Virus record (IMG/VR): IMGVR_UViG_3300046451_000396
Location: 1-41,891 of that record
DNA: 41,891 nucleotides
Direction: 5' to 3' (one strand)
From: a virus
Positions 1 to 7,989 of the stretch are shown piece by piece. The translations under genes were made by a program, and so were the position numbers. A model generated the notes under the pieces. The model worked only from the letters and a program-made list of their open reading frames with translations. It did not search any database and had not been told where the DNA came from. How positions within the stretch are numbered: position 1 is the first letter of the stretch; each line of letters begins with the position of its first letter.

Positions 1-746
1 TTAGACGTTGTGTTGTTTCCAGATTTGAAGGCGGGGAAATCGCAGAATGTGACTTCTCGGGCCTTGAATTTAGAGTTGCTGGAGAACTGTCTAGGGATGC
101 TCAGATTATTGATGATATTTTGTCTGGTAAAGACATTCATAAGCAGACTGCTTCAATCATCAACCAAGTACCTGAGTCAGAAATATCTAAGGAAAGCAGA
201 CAATTAGCCAAGAAATTTACGTTCGCGCCACTTTATGGCGGTCTTGGTATGGGCCAACCACCTCATGTTCAGGCGTACTTTAAAGAGTATTTTAATATTT
301 ATTCTGGTTTGAAGCGTTGGCATCAGACCTTGATGGATGGTGTTTTGAAAGATGGCCTTGTTCGGATTCCTTCTGGACGAGAGTTCTACTTTCCAAACGC
401 TAAACGATTGCGCGGGGGACGGGTTACCAATGCTACGGCCGTGGTAAACTATCCTGTACAATCTTTTGCGACAGCGGACATCGTGCCATTGTCGTGCGTT
501 CGCGCTTTGCGTGAATTTAAAAGGCTCACTCTCAAATCGAAACTAATTCTCACAGTGCACGACAGCATCGTTGTGGATGTGTTCCCGAATGAGAGGATGC
601 AAGTTACTAAGGCTCTGAAGTGGGCGATGAGCGAAGTATCCGAAGAGCTTGAAGAAAGATTCAATTATAAACTTGTACTGCCACTTGATATCGAAATGGA
701 AGCAGGAAAAAATTGGATGGATAAAGCACTAGTTAATGTTGACTAG
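1..746 (+). CDS. DNA polymerase I family A, C-terminal part (5' truncated by window)
   Basis: This is the polymerase domain of a T7-like replicative DNA polymerase. The open frame enters at base 3 with no start, so the N-terminal exonuclease part lies outside the window. Seen in order: motif A (DFSGLEFRVAGELSRD, encoded near base 51), motif B/O-helix (RQLAKKFTFAPLYGG, near 200-240) and motif C (VHDSIVVDV, near 555-580). In the O-helix, Arg and Lys contact the nucleotide, and the residue equivalent to E. coli Phe762 is Phe. In the marine-virus literature this residue is linked to polymerase speed and lifestyle, Phe or Tyr being typical of lytic phages. The gene ends at TAG 744-746, and a promoter-like element overlaps its 3' end. 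The family call is firm; the lifestyle reading is inference. Confidence 0.95.
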   Translation, partial: RRCVVSRFEGGEIAECDFSGLEFRVAGELSRDAQIIDDILSGKDIHKQTASIINQVPESEISKESRQLAKKFTFAPLYGGLGMGQPPHVQAYFKEYFNIYSGLKRWHQTLMDGVLKDGLVRIPSGREFYFPNAKRLRGGRVTNATAVVNYPVQSFATADIVPLSCVRALREFKRLTLKSKLILTVHDSIVVDVFPNERMQVTKALKWAMSEVSEELEERFNYKLVLPLDIEMEAGKNWMDKALVNVD

Positions 747-767
747 TGACACTAATAGATGTAAATT
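739..767 (+). promoter_or_regulatory. sigma70-like promoter before the 794 gene
   Basis: TTGACT at 739-744 and TAAATT at 762-767 are separated by exactly 17 bp. The -35 box matches 5/6 and the -10 box only 4/6. It overlaps the end of the polymerase gene and would give a leader of about 20 nt for the 794 gene. Moderate to weak evidence. Confidence 0.4.
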
Positions 768-780
768 AAACATCTCACTA
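745..780 (+). promoter_or_regulatory. hairpin just upstream of the ribosome binding site of the 794 gene
   Basis: AGATGT (757-762) pairs perfectly with ACATCT (770-775) across a 7-nt loop, and TAGTG (745-749) can extend the pairing to CACTA (776-780) with an 8-nt bulge. The Shine-Dalgarno GGAG follows at 782-785 and the start codon at 794. The inverted repeat could act as an RNA hairpin controlling access to the RBS or, as DNA, as a protein binding site over the -10 region. Its role is inference. Confidence 0.4.
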
Positions 781-793
781 TGGAGAAAATAAT

Positions 794-1636
794 ATGGGCA
801 ATATCACAATAATCGAAAAAGCTGAAGAGCAAAAACTAGCGGCGCTTCTTGGGGCTAATAATAAGCCACAAAGTTCTGACCGCCTTCCACAATTGAAGGT
901 GAACACAATGCGTAAAGACACGCAGGGCAGAAAAATTGAACAGGGGCTATTCTACCTCAATGGTATGGATGAACACATCTATGCCCAAACTGTTCGTATC
1001 CGGCCACTATCTCAACTTTTCCAATGGATCAATTACGATCCCGAAGAAAATAAGGTAGTTAACAAAACTCTACTTATCCCAAACTTCCGCTGTGAAGCTC
1101 GTGATATGAAGGGTGGCGAACGGTGTGGGAAACCTACTTCTAAAGTCCTAAAGGAAATGCCGAAAGAGAAACAAAAGAAGTACACCAACATTAAATGTTT
1201 CCGTCAACTGCGCGTACTAGTGTCATACAAAGGTGCGGATGCAGACGGGATTGAGGTGACTATAGAGAACCAACCTGCTATACTGTTACTTAAAGGATCA
1301 AACTTTATCCCGTTTGAAGACGAGTTTATTAAGGCGATACCACGAGGCAAAAACTTCTACGACTACTGGGCAGACGTGAGTGCTGAAGAGCTCCAAAACG
1401 GCTCTGTGATATACTATGTCATGCACTTCAAACCCGATCTGAAGAAAGAGCTCTCACTAGATCAGCCTACCTATGACAGCATGAAAGTCATGGCTGATAT
1501 GATTGAACGCGAAAACAATATGGTGGAAAAAGCCTACCAGACGTCTTTGCGTGATGGGCAGTCTTACAGTGGCGCTATTGATGCAGTTTCGGAAGTAGTT
1601 GGTGATGATCTGTCCGCAGATCTTCAAGACGATTAA
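794..1636 (+). CDS. conserved replication-region protein, possible ssDNA-binding protein
   Basis: A 280-residue protein with RBS GGAG 8 nt before the ATG, lying between the DNA polymerase and a RecB/Cas4-like nuclease. In related marine podoviruses this slot holds a conserved protein that I recall only as hypothetical or ssDNA-binding-like. Visible features are three cysteines (C100, C111, C135) in a basic central region that could bind zinc, a mixed beta-rich middle, and a very acidic C-terminus (GDDLSADLQDD). An acidic tail is typical of phage and bacterial SSBs, which use it to contact replication partners. I see no clear OB-fold signature, so the SSB role is inferred from position, size and tail only. 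A terminator follows directly. Confidence 0.6.
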   Translation: MGNITIIEKAEEQKLAALLGANNKPQSSDRLPQLKVNTMRKDTQGRKIEQGLFYLNGMDEHIYAQTVRIRPLSQLFQWINYDPEENKVVNKTLLIPNFRCEARDMKGGERCGKPTSKVLKEMPKEKQKKYTNIKCFRQLRVLVSYKGADADGIEVTIENQPAILLLKGSNFIPFEDEFIKAIPRGKNFYDYWADVSAEELQNGSVIYYVMHFKPDLKKELSLDQPTYDSMKVMADMIERENNMVEKAYQTSLRDGQSYSGAIDAVSEVVGDDLSADLQDD

Positions 1637-1652
1637 TAACTTCAGATTTTTA

Positions 1653-1678
1653 AGGGGGGCCTTTGTGCCCCTCTTTTT
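1653..1678 (+). terminator. intrinsic terminator after the 794 gene
   Basis: A GGGGC/GCCCC stem extends by a G.U and a G-C pair around the loop CTTTGT and is followed by TTTTT (1674-1678). It lies 17 nt after the stop at 1636 and 27 nt before the next start, so transcription of the nuclease operon may rely on readthrough or on an unseen promoter. Confidence 0.75.
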
Positions 1679-1704
1679 ACCCTCTGAATAACTGGAGTTA
1701 TTAT

Positions 1705-2577
1705 ATGTCTATAAACACATTAGAAGCCAAACTGCGTATGACAATGGATAAGTTGTCTAACGGCCAACCTGTTGAATGTAAGGAAGAGTGGATTGAAGCC
1801 GCTGGTGAAATGTTCAAAGATGGTTTGCGTAGGCAATTAAATAGAACAAACGATGCTTTTCGTTTGCGTCCGAGTAATATTGGAAGACCTACCTGCCAGC
1901 TACAGATGGAAAAAGCTGGCGTAGAAAAATCCAAAATGCCGTACAACCACATTTTTAGAATGATGTTTGGCGATGCAGTAGAATGCATTGTTGAAGTCCT
2001 GTTGCGTGTTGCTGGAGCTAACATCACAGGTGGCAAGTCCAAAGCTGAATATAAGATAGCGGGCACTGTTATCACGGGTGAGAATGACATCGAAATCGAT
2101 GGAGCTACCTATGACACAAAGTCTTCCTCTCCTTGGGCTTATGAAAATAAGTGGCAGAATGGATGGCACGGCGTAGCTAAAGATGATGCGTTTGGGTATA
2201 CAGCCCAGTTGCTAAGTTATGCTAAAGGCACAGGAACTAAGCTAGGTGGCTGGATCGTTGTTAATAAAAGCACAGGCGAGCTTAGTGTGGTGGAAGCAAC
2301 CACCAATAAGCAAGAATTAGAAGAGCTTGAAACCCGAGTAGAAAACAGCATCAACCTTATTACCTCAGATGGGGAATTTAAGCGTTGTTTTGAGCCTTCT
2401 GACGAATACTTCCGAAAAGTACCTACTGGAAATAAACGTCTGCACACAACGTGCACCTTCTGTTCTTACACAAGTCATTGCTGGCCCGACGCACAGTATA
2501 AACCGCAAACGGGATCTAAAGCACAGAATCCACGGTACTACTGGTATTCGGAATATAACGACAATGAAAAAGAGTAA
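1705..2577 (+). CDS. PD-(D/E)XK exonuclease of RecB/Cas4 type with Fe-S cysteines
   Basis: A 290-residue nuclease. The start at 1705 is chosen because GGAG precedes it; an upstream in-frame ATG at 1663 lies inside the terminator. Seen: GD..E (G89, D90, E93), YDTKS with D137 and K139 as the (D/E)XK motif, and a RecB-family QxxxY motif (Q168, Y172). C64 together with C250, C253 and C259 (CTFCSYTSHCW) matches the layout of Cas4/AddB nucleases, where one N-terminal and three C-terminal cysteines hold a 4Fe-4S cluster. Such phage enzymes degrade host DNA or process ends during replication and recombination. The gene overlaps endonuclease I by 14 nt. A window gene for an Fe-S carrier (40214) could serve it; that link is inference. 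Confidence 0.85.
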   Translation: MSINTLEAKLRMTMDKLSNGQPVECKEEWIEAAGEMFKDGLRRQLNRTNDAFRLRPSNIGRPTCQLQMEKAGVEKSKMPYNHIFRMMFGDAVECIVEVLLRVAGANITGGKSKAEYKIAGTVITGENDIEIDGATYDTKSSSPWAYENKWQNGWHGVAKDDAFGYTAQLLSYAKGTGTKLGGWIVVNKSTGELSVVEATTNKQELEELETRVENSINLITSDGEFKRCFEPSDEYFRKVPTGNKRLHTTCTFCSYTSHCWPDAQYKPQTGSKAQNPRYYWYSEYNDNEKE

Positions 2578-3019
2578 AGTTAACCCTCGGGCTAGGGCAA
2601 TAGCCAATGGGTACCGTTCAGGTCTTGAAGATAAGGTACAGACGGATCTTACTAATCGCGGCGTAGACGCGGAGTACGAATGTTTTCGTATTCCCTACGT
2701 TGTCCCAGAATCTGACCATTATTACACACCAGATTTTTTACTTCCTAACGGCATCGTAATAGAAACAAAGGGACGGTTTGTTCTGGAAGATAGGCGCAAA
2801 CATTTGCTTCTAAAGGAGCAGTATCCTGCCCTTTGCTTGAGGTTTATCTTCACCAACAGTAAGGGCAAAATCCGTAAAGGTAGTAATACAACATACGCCA
2901 TGTGGTGTGACCGGTACGGTTTTGCGTACGCTGATAAGTTGGTTCCTTTGCCGTGGATTCAAGAGCGCAAGAAAGCCTCTTCTTTAAAAATCATTAATGG
3001 GTTGAGAAACGTAAAATGA
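2564..3019 (+). CDS. T7-type endonuclease I (Holliday junction resolvase)
   Basis: The 151-residue protein aligns over its whole length by eye with T7 gp3 (149 residues). Shared blocks include RSGLEDKV, YTPDFLLPNG, ETKG, DRRKHLLLKEQ and ADKLVP. The catalytic residues of the family are all present: E22, D57, E67 and K69 (T7 E20, D55, E65, K67). The enzyme cuts branched DNA and, in T7, helps break down host DNA and resolve concatemers before packaging. The start at 2564 lies inside the upstream nuclease gene, and the end overlaps the next start as ATGA (3016-3019). Confidence 0.95.
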   Translation: MKKSKVNPRARAIANGYRSGLEDKVQTDLTNRGVDAEYECFRIPYVVPESDHYYTPDFLLPNGIVIETKGRFVLEDRRKHLLLKEQYPALCLRFIFTNSKGKIRKGSNTTYAMWCDRYGFAYADKLVPLPWIQERKKASSLKIINGLRNVK

Positions 3020-3381
3020 GTTCTGATGAAGAAGATTATATAGCTAACTCAGTCTCTATGGAAATACACATAGATGAAGATGGAGTTGTTATGTTCAACG
3101 GCGGCTGGGGGTTTGACGATGATTGCCCCCAAGAGCGCGTAAAATTCCTGCAAGACATTTTAGCGGGCGTCTACGCACTAGTAAGCACTCAGCCAGAGAA
3201 CGTAGTAGCGGCGGGCAGGATTGTTAGATCAGCCCCCGGGTTTGATGGGTTTGCCCCGTCAGATGAGGAATTTGACATCATTTTTGAAGCAGATGAAGAA
3301 TTTGAAGAAAAGGTTAACGGCAAGGACCAAAATGACCTGAATATTATTAAATTTGATCCAAAAAAACATAGGAAACACTAA
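3016..3381 (+). CDS. small acidic protein of unknown function
   Basis: A 121-residue, strongly acidic protein starting in an ATGA overlap with endonuclease I and ending in a TAATG overlap with the next ORF. The N-terminus (MSSDEEDYIANSV) and the stretch near residues 84-100 are rich in Asp and Glu, while the last residues are basic (DPKKHRKH). No membrane segment or catalytic motif is visible. Tight coupling on both sides supports expression. Acidic phage proteins sometimes mimic DNA or bind host factors, but nothing here shows this specifically. Confidence 0.75.
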   Translation: MSSDEEDYIANSVSMEIHIDEDGVVMFNGGWGFDDDCPQERVKFLQDILAGVYALVSTQPENVVAAGRIVRSAPGFDGFAPSDEEFDIIFEADEEFEEKVNGKDQNDLNIIKFDPKKHRKH

Positions 3382-3503
3382 TGAGCAAAAAGGAACAAAA
3401 AACTGCATACGCTCACATATATCCCTACGGCACCGTAGTTAATGAAACGGTAAAACTTGCAGATATGCAAAACGCAGTGGACATGGCAATACATGATGAG
3501 TGA
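3381..3503 (+). CDS. 40-residue ORF linking two coupled genes
   Basis: The ORF starts in a TAATG overlap with the stop of the upstream gene (stop 3379-3381, ATG 3381-3383) and ends at TGA 3501-3503, inside the first codons of the dNMP kinase gene. The product starts MSKKEQKTAY and ends AVDMAIHDE. Without it there would be a 114-nt hole in an otherwise gapless operon, and both junctions are of the overlap type used by its neighbours. No function can be assigned. Confidence 0.65.
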   Translation: MSKKEQKTAYAHIYPYGTVVNETVKLADMQNAVDMAIHDE

Positions 3504-4038
3504 TTTATTTATTGGCCTATGTGGAAAGAAAGGCTCTGGAAAATCCTTTGTAGCCGAAAATATGAGAGATACCCGGGACGCCAAAATACTGCGATTTGCG
3601 GATATTCTCAAAGACATGATGCGTGTCATGGGCTTTAGTGAGGGCCAGATAAACGGTGACCTTAAAGAAGTGGCCTGTGATATGTTGAATGGTAAGACCC
3701 CAAGGTACGCCATGCAAACACTCGGGACTGAGTGGGGGCGTAACTTACTACACGAGAATATCTGGGTAGATATGCTTGTGGCAAAGGTGAACAAAGAACG
3801 TGGTATAGTAGTCGTTGACGATGTTCGCTTCCCAAATGAAATAAAAGCAATCCGTGACAATGGCGGGGTAGTGGCGTGGATAGAACGAGCGTCGATTTAC
3901 GACGGCGAAGACGAACACGCATCTGAAACGTCGGTGAGTTCAGCGGACTGTGATGTATGCATCGATAACACGTTACCCATCCCCCTAGTTTTAACCAATA
4001 TAGAAGTCTGGGCGCGAGTGCAGAAAGCGGGCTCTTAA
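3496..4038 (+). CDS. deoxynucleoside monophosphate kinase
   Basis: A 180-residue P-loop kinase. The Walker A motif GKKGSGKS (G10-S17) follows a short beta strand at the N-terminus, as in phage dNMP kinases (T4 gene 1 type) and dephospho-CoA-kinase-like folds. VVVDDVRFPNE in the middle gives an acidic Walker-B-like segment followed by a conserved Arg, which is characteristic of phage dNMP kinases. It would phosphorylate dNMPs, including those released from host DNA, to dNDPs. It sits next to RNR and MazG, which supports a role in dNTP supply. ATG 3493 and ATG 3496 are adjacent; the second is chosen arbitrarily. The gene overlaps the 40-residue ORF upstream and ends in TAATG at the next gene. 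Confidence 0.85.
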   Translation: MSDLFIGLCGKKGSGKSFVAENMRDTRDAKILRFADILKDMMRVMGFSEGQINGDLKEVACDMLNGKTPRYAMQTLGTEWGRNLLHENIWVDMLVAKVNKERGIVVVDDVRFPNEIKAIRDNGGVVAWIERASIYDGEDEHASETSVSSADCDVCIDNTLPIPLVLTNIEVWARVQKAGS

Positions 4039-4616
4039 TGAAACATATACATCAATTCACTTGGTTTAATTTATTTAACCAAGAAGAATGTGATGACATC
4101 TGTAATCTCGTGGACAACAACCCTATGAGTAAAGGGCAGGTGTTATCCGTAAAATCATCCTTAAAGGATAAATTAGCCAGAAATTGTAAGTTATCATGGT
4201 TACACAGGGGTCAGAATAATTCATGGGTGCATGATAAAATTCAAGACCGTGTAGAGCACTTAAATGATAGATGGTTAAATTTTGATCTTAACGGTGAACT
4301 AGAAGCACTTCAGTATTTAGAATACGGGTTTGGTCAGTTTTATAACTGGCATACGGATTCTGGACACGAGCAAGTCGCAACAAGAAAACTAACCTGCATT
4401 ATACAGCTTTCAGATCCATCTGATTATATCGGCGGTCACCTACAAGTTAACTCACATACTCAAGCAATCAATGGGGCCTTTGTGAAATACGCACCTAAAG
4501 CCCGAGGTACCGCAATTGTATTCCCATCTCATCTTATGCATCTCGCCCGTCCTGTGTGGATGGGTAAGCGCAAAGCGTTAGTAGCATGGTTCAGGGGTAA
4601 CACCACATTAAGGTAA
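4038..4616 (+). CDS. 2-oxoglutarate/Fe(II)-dependent dioxygenase (prolyl-4-hydroxylase-like)
   Basis: A 192-residue protein with the double-stranded beta-helix signature of Fe(II)/2OG oxygenases: HxD at H105 and D107 (NWHTDSG), the distal iron ligand H168 (FPSHLMHLARPV) and R178 in GKRKALVAW, which would bind the 2OG carboxylate. This is the PKHD/P4H-like pattern, which is common in marine phages. The substrate is unknown; protein hydroxylation or nucleic-acid base modification are both possible. The gene is translationally coupled (TAATG at 4036-4040) between dNMP kinase and NrdA, so a DNA- or nucleotide-related target is tempting, but this is inference only. Confidence 0.85.
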   Translation: MKHIHQFTWFNLFNQEECDDICNLVDNNPMSKGQVLSVKSSLKDKLARNCKLSWLHRGQNNSWVHDKIQDRVEHLNDRWLNFDLNGELEALQYLEYGFGQFYNWHTDSGHEQVATRKLTCIIQLSDPSDYIGGHLQVNSHTQAINGAFVKYAPKARGTAIVFPSHLMHLARPVWMGKRKALVAWFRGNTTLR

Positions 4617-4618
4617 TT

Positions 4619-6418
4619 ATGAAAGATCACAGTGAGGAAGAAATGACAAAAATAAAAATAAATCTAGAAAATGATGCATTATTTGATAAACTGGGGCTAA
4701 TTAGGCTTCGGGAAAGTTATATGCGTGACGAGGAAGTATCACCTCAAGAACGGTTAGCCTACGTCTCTGAAGCATTTGCTACAGATAGTGCACACGCTCA
4801 AAAGATATATGAATACGCTAGTAAGCAGTGGCTATCTTTTTCGACCCCCATTCTCTCTTACGGCCGTAGCAAAAAAGGGCTACCTATATCCTGTTTTCTA
4901 TCGTATTTAGATGATAGTGCAGAAGGTTTGGTGGACACTTACGGTGAAGTCTCTTGGCTTTCTATGCTTGGGGGGGGTGTTGGTATTCACGTTGGTATTC
5001 GTGGTGCAGATGAAAAATCTGTAGGCGTAATGCCTCATTTAAAAACCTATGACGCGGGGTCTTTGGCCTATCGCCAAGGCCTTACTCGTAGAGGTTCTTA
5101 CGCGGCGTTTTTGGATATTAACCACCCAGACATTATTACATTTATGGAAATGCGGAAACCTACGGGTGACCCAAACTTCCGTACTGCAAATCTACATCAT
5201 GGCGTTAACATCAGTGACGAGTTTATGGAACTTGTTGAAGCGTGTATGCGGGACCAAAACATTGATGATAGCTGGCCGTTAATCAACCCTAATAATGGTG
5301 AGATAACTGAGACAGTGTCAGCCCGAGATCTATGGATGAAACTCTTAGAACTTCGTATGCATACAGGTGAGCCATATTTGGTGTTCTTAGACACGGCTAA
5401 TAGAGCCATGCCTGAATGGCTAAAAGCTCTCGGTCTAACAATTAATGGATCAAATCTCTGCACTGAAATCTTTTTACCTACTAGTACTAAGCGTTCAGCG
5501 GTGTGTTGTTTGTCTTCATTAAATGTGGAGTACTACGATCTATGGAGCAAAGACCCTGAGTTTATTCCCGCAGTTATGGAATTCTTAGATAACGTTCTTC
5601 AGCATTTCATTGATAACGCGCCTAAGCACGTTCACAGGGCCGTGTACTCAGCAATGCGTGAGCGTTCTATTGGTATAGGTGCTCTTGGCCTTCACGCGTA
5701 TTTCCAGAAGAAAAACATCCCACTTGATTGTGCGATGGCAAAAGTGATGAACAAGCAGATCTATATGCACATTAGAGACCAGTGCGTTAAAGGTGATGCG
5801 GCCTTGTTTGAAAAGCGTGGAGCCTGTCCTGACGCGGCTGAAGTTGGCGTTAACCGCCGGTTCAGTCATTGGACCGCCATTGCGCCTAACGCCTCTAGCT
5901 CTTTAATTATGGGTAACACATCCCCATCTATTGAGCCGTATAGAGCCAATGTGTTTAGACAAGATACTTTGTCTGGTGCGTATATCCAAAAGAATAAATT
6001 CCTGAAGAAAGCTTTGGCTGACTTAGGAATGGATAATGCTAAAACTTGGGCGTCCATCACAGGCAACGATGGGTCAATCCAACATTTGGATATTCCTGAA
6101 GATATAAAGCAAGTGTACAAAACCGCACTGGAAATTGACCAGCGTTGGTTAATAGATCTTGCCGCAGACCGCCAACCATACATCGATCAAGGGCAGTCTC
6201 TAAACCTATTTTTCCGCCCAGAAGTTAACATTAAATACCTACACGCTTGCCACTTCCTCGCTTGGAAGCAGGGCCTGAAAAGCTTGTACTATTGCCGCTC
6301 TGACAAGCTCAGAAAAGCAGACAAAGTGGGTATGCAAATTGAGCGGGTACGACTTGAAGAAGATATAAATTTAACGGCAGTCGCAGATGGCGATGCTTGT
6401 CTGGCTTGTGAGGGGTAA
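4619..6418 (+). CDS. nrdA: class I ribonucleotide reductase, alpha subunit
   Basis: The protein has 599 residues from the ATG at 4619, or 591 from the ATG at 4643; both have an RBS-like sequence. It reduces ribonucleotides to deoxyribonucleotides using a radical from the beta subunit. Seen: the first redox Cys C92 (SCFLSYL), the thiyl-radical motif NLCTE (N279, C281, E283), the second redox Cys near C296 (VCCLSSLN), the tyrosine pair of the radical path (SLYYC, near residue 560) and a C-terminal CLACEG (C594, C597) that would be re-reduced by thioredoxin or glutaredoxin. The N-terminus begins directly before the catalytic region, so the ATP-cone that gives dATP feedback inhibition in cellular NrdA is absent. 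The gene ends in TAATG at nrdB. Confidence 0.95.
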   Translation: MKDHSEEEMTKIKINLENDALFDKLGLIRLRESYMRDEEVSPQERLAYVSEAFATDSAHAQKIYEYASKQWLSFSTPILSYGRSKKGLPISCFLSYLDDSAEGLVDTYGEVSWLSMLGGGVGIHVGIRGADEKSVGVMPHLKTYDAGSLAYRQGLTRRGSYAAFLDINHPDIITFMEMRKPTGDPNFRTANLHHGVNISDEFMELVEACMRDQNIDDSWPLINPNNGEITETVSARDLWMKLLELRMHTGEPYLVFLDTANRAMPEWLKALGLTINGSNLCTEIFLPTSTKRSAVCCLSSLNVEYYDLWSKDPEFIPAVMEFLDNVLQHFIDNAPKHVHRAVYSAMRERSIGIGALGLHAYFQKKNIPLDCAMAKVMNKQIYMHIRDQCVKGDAALFEKRGACPDAAEVGVNRRFSHWTAIAPNASSSLIMGNTSPSIEPYRANVFRQDTLSGAYIQKNKFLKKALADLGMDNAKTWASITGNDGSIQHLDIPEDIKQVYKTALEIDQRWLIDLAADRQPYIDQGQSLNLFFRPEVNIKYLHACHFLAWKQGLKSLYYCRSDKLRKADKVGMQIERVRLEEDINLTAVADGDACLACEG

Positions 6419-7398
6419 TGACAAATAAACTAAAACTAACTGACACTCGGAACTTCTATAAACCATTTAATTACCCGTGGGCTTACGACGCTTTCGTTCA
6501 ATCAGAACAGATGCACTGGCTGTGGACTGAGGTTTCTATGTTGGAAGACACTAAGGATTGGCGTAACCGCCTGTCCAGTGAAGAACAGGAGTTCTTAACT
6601 AAAATCTTCCGCTTCTTTACTCAGGGGGATATTGATGTTTCTGGGGCATATGTGAATAATTATTTGCCTGTGTTCCCGCAACCTGAGATCCGTATGATGC
6701 TATCATCGTTTGCCGCACGGGAAGCCATCCATGTGGCCGCGTATAGTCATTTGATTGAAACTCTAGGGATGCCTGAGAGTACCTATAATGAGTTTCTCGA
6801 ATACGCTGAGATGGCGGAGAAGCACGACTACTTCAAGGATCTGCAAGGAGATGATGATCTACCTGCACAGATTGCGGGATTTAGTGCATTCACAGAAGGT
6901 ATGCAATTATTCTCCAGCTTCATTATGCTGTTGAATTTTACTCGCCACGGCAAGATGCGCGGCATGGGGCAGATCATTGCGTGGTCAATCGCGGATGAAA
7001 CCTTGCACACCGAGAGCATGATCAAATTGTTCCGTACATATGTGCAGGAAAATCGTGGCTGTTGGAATGACGAGCTCAAAGCTAAGATTTACGCCATCGC
7101 TGAGAAGATGGTTTATCTAGAAGATCAATTTATTGATTTGGCATTTGGGGTCAGCGAAATGGAAAATCTAACTCGTGATGAGGTTAAGCATTACATCCGC
7201 TATATCTGTGACAGACGCCTCATTGCCTTGGGCATGAAGGGGATCTTCAAGGTGAAGCAGAACCCACTTGAATGGGTGGATGGTATGTTGGGGGTAACCC
7301 ACACCAACTTCTTTGAAAACAAGTCCGTAGATTACGCCAAGGGAGCCCTGTCGGGTGATTGGGGTGATGTATGGGGCGCAGTAGATGAGGGAAAATAG
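6418..7398 (+). CDS. nrdB: class I ribonucleotide reductase, beta subunit
   Basis: A 326-residue ferritin-like protein, coupled to nrdA by TAATG. The metal site is complete: E38 (WTEVSML), E102 and H105 (REAIH), E160 (FTEGMQ), E194 and H197 (ADETLH). Y109 sits four residues after H105, the position of the radical tyrosine (Y122 in E. coli), so this is a Tyr-radical enzyme rather than a Tyr-less Ic or Ie type. The first ligand is Glu rather than the Asp of E. coli. With NrdA it forms the phage's own dNTP source. The C-terminal tail that docks to NrdA is present (WGDVWGAVDEGK). Confidence 0.95.
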   Translation: MTNKLKLTDTRNFYKPFNYPWAYDAFVQSEQMHWLWTEVSMLEDTKDWRNRLSSEEQEFLTKIFRFFTQGDIDVSGAYVNNYLPVFPQPEIRMMLSSFAAREAIHVAAYSHLIETLGMPESTYNEFLEYAEMAEKHDYFKDLQGDDDLPAQIAGFSAFTEGMQLFSSFIMLLNFTRHGKMRGMGQIIAWSIADETLHTESMIKLFRTYVQENRGCWNDELKAKIYAIAEKMVYLEDQFIDLAFGVSEMENLTRDEVKHYIRYICDRRLIALGMKGIFKVKQNPLEWVDGMLGVTHTNFFENKSVDYAKGALSGDWGDVWGAVDEGK

Positions 7399-7399
7399 T

Positions 7400-7705
7400 A
7401 TGAATTTAGATCAATTAACTAAGCTGATTGAAGAGTGGGGTGAAGGCAAAGGTATTTTGCCCCACCCTAACCCCGTTGCTCAGTTTAAGAAAACTCAAGA
7501 AGAAGTTAACGAGCTTCTAGAGGGCATTAAAAAAGAAGATCTTAACGAGATCAAAGATGCCATTGGCGATATATTCGTCACACTCGTTATGCAAACCAAC
7601 GCATGGAATCTTAGCATGAATGAATGTGTTCAAGGTGCGTATGATGTAATTAAAAAGCGGACAGGCAAAATGGTTAACGGCCAGTTTGTTAAAGACACCG
7701 TCTAA
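7400..7705 (+). CDS. mazG: MazG-like nucleotide pyrophosphohydrolase
   Basis: A 101-residue all-alpha NTP pyrophosphatase. The start at 7400 is chosen for the RBS GAGGG 8 nt upstream; a longer in-frame ATG at 7385 lies inside nrdB. The metal-binding motif is seen as QEEVNELLEGI followed by EIKDAIGDIFVTL, that is ExxE...E/DxxD. MazG-type enzymes hydrolyse NTPs or dNTPs to monophosphates. In marine phages they are proposed to adjust nucleotide pools or (p)ppGpp, though tests on cyanophage MazG favoured dGTP and dCTP. Its position right after nrdB fits dNTP control. Confidence 0.85.
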   Translation: MNLDQLTKLIEEWGEGKGILPHPNPVAQFKKTQEEVNELLEGIKKEDLNEIKDAIGDIFVTLVMQTNAWNLSMNECVQGAYDVIKKRTGKMVNGQFVKDTV

Positions 7706-7719
7706 CAATGGAGAAAACT

Positions 7720-7989
7720 ATGTCGAAAAAAGAAACTAAAAAAGACCCTGTTATTAATGAAATGAATGCGGATGTTCTTTTAGAAGAATGTAAGGGAACC
7801 ATGCAAAATTGTATAATTACAGGGGTGGATGAAACAGGGAATGTAATTGTTCGTAGTTCTGTTTCCAGCCTTCCTTTTATGCATTGGATGCTAAACCGCT
7901 CAGTGTTTGAACTGGGCCTTTTTGAGAAGCAAAATGTAGCCGCTCAAAATGAAAAAGCCCCTGAGTCAGAAGTTGACCCAAAGGCTTAA
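7720..7989 (+). CDS. conserved small protein of unknown function
   Basis: An 89-residue protein; the start at 7720 is preceded by GGAG at 7710-7713. The N-terminus is lysine-rich (MSKKETKKDP) and is followed by a compact predicted beta/alpha region with NCIITGVDETGNVIVRSS and LPFMHWMLNRSVFELGL. Similar short proteins sit near MazG and RNR genes in marine phages, but I cannot name a function. The coding end overlaps the -35 box of the promoter at 7973-8001. It is the last plus-strand gene before the transcription switch. Confidence 0.75.
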   Translation: MSKKETKKDPVINEMNADVLLEECKGTMQNCIITGVDETGNVIVRSSVSSLPFMHWMLNRSVFELGLFEKQNVAAQNEKAPESEVDPKA

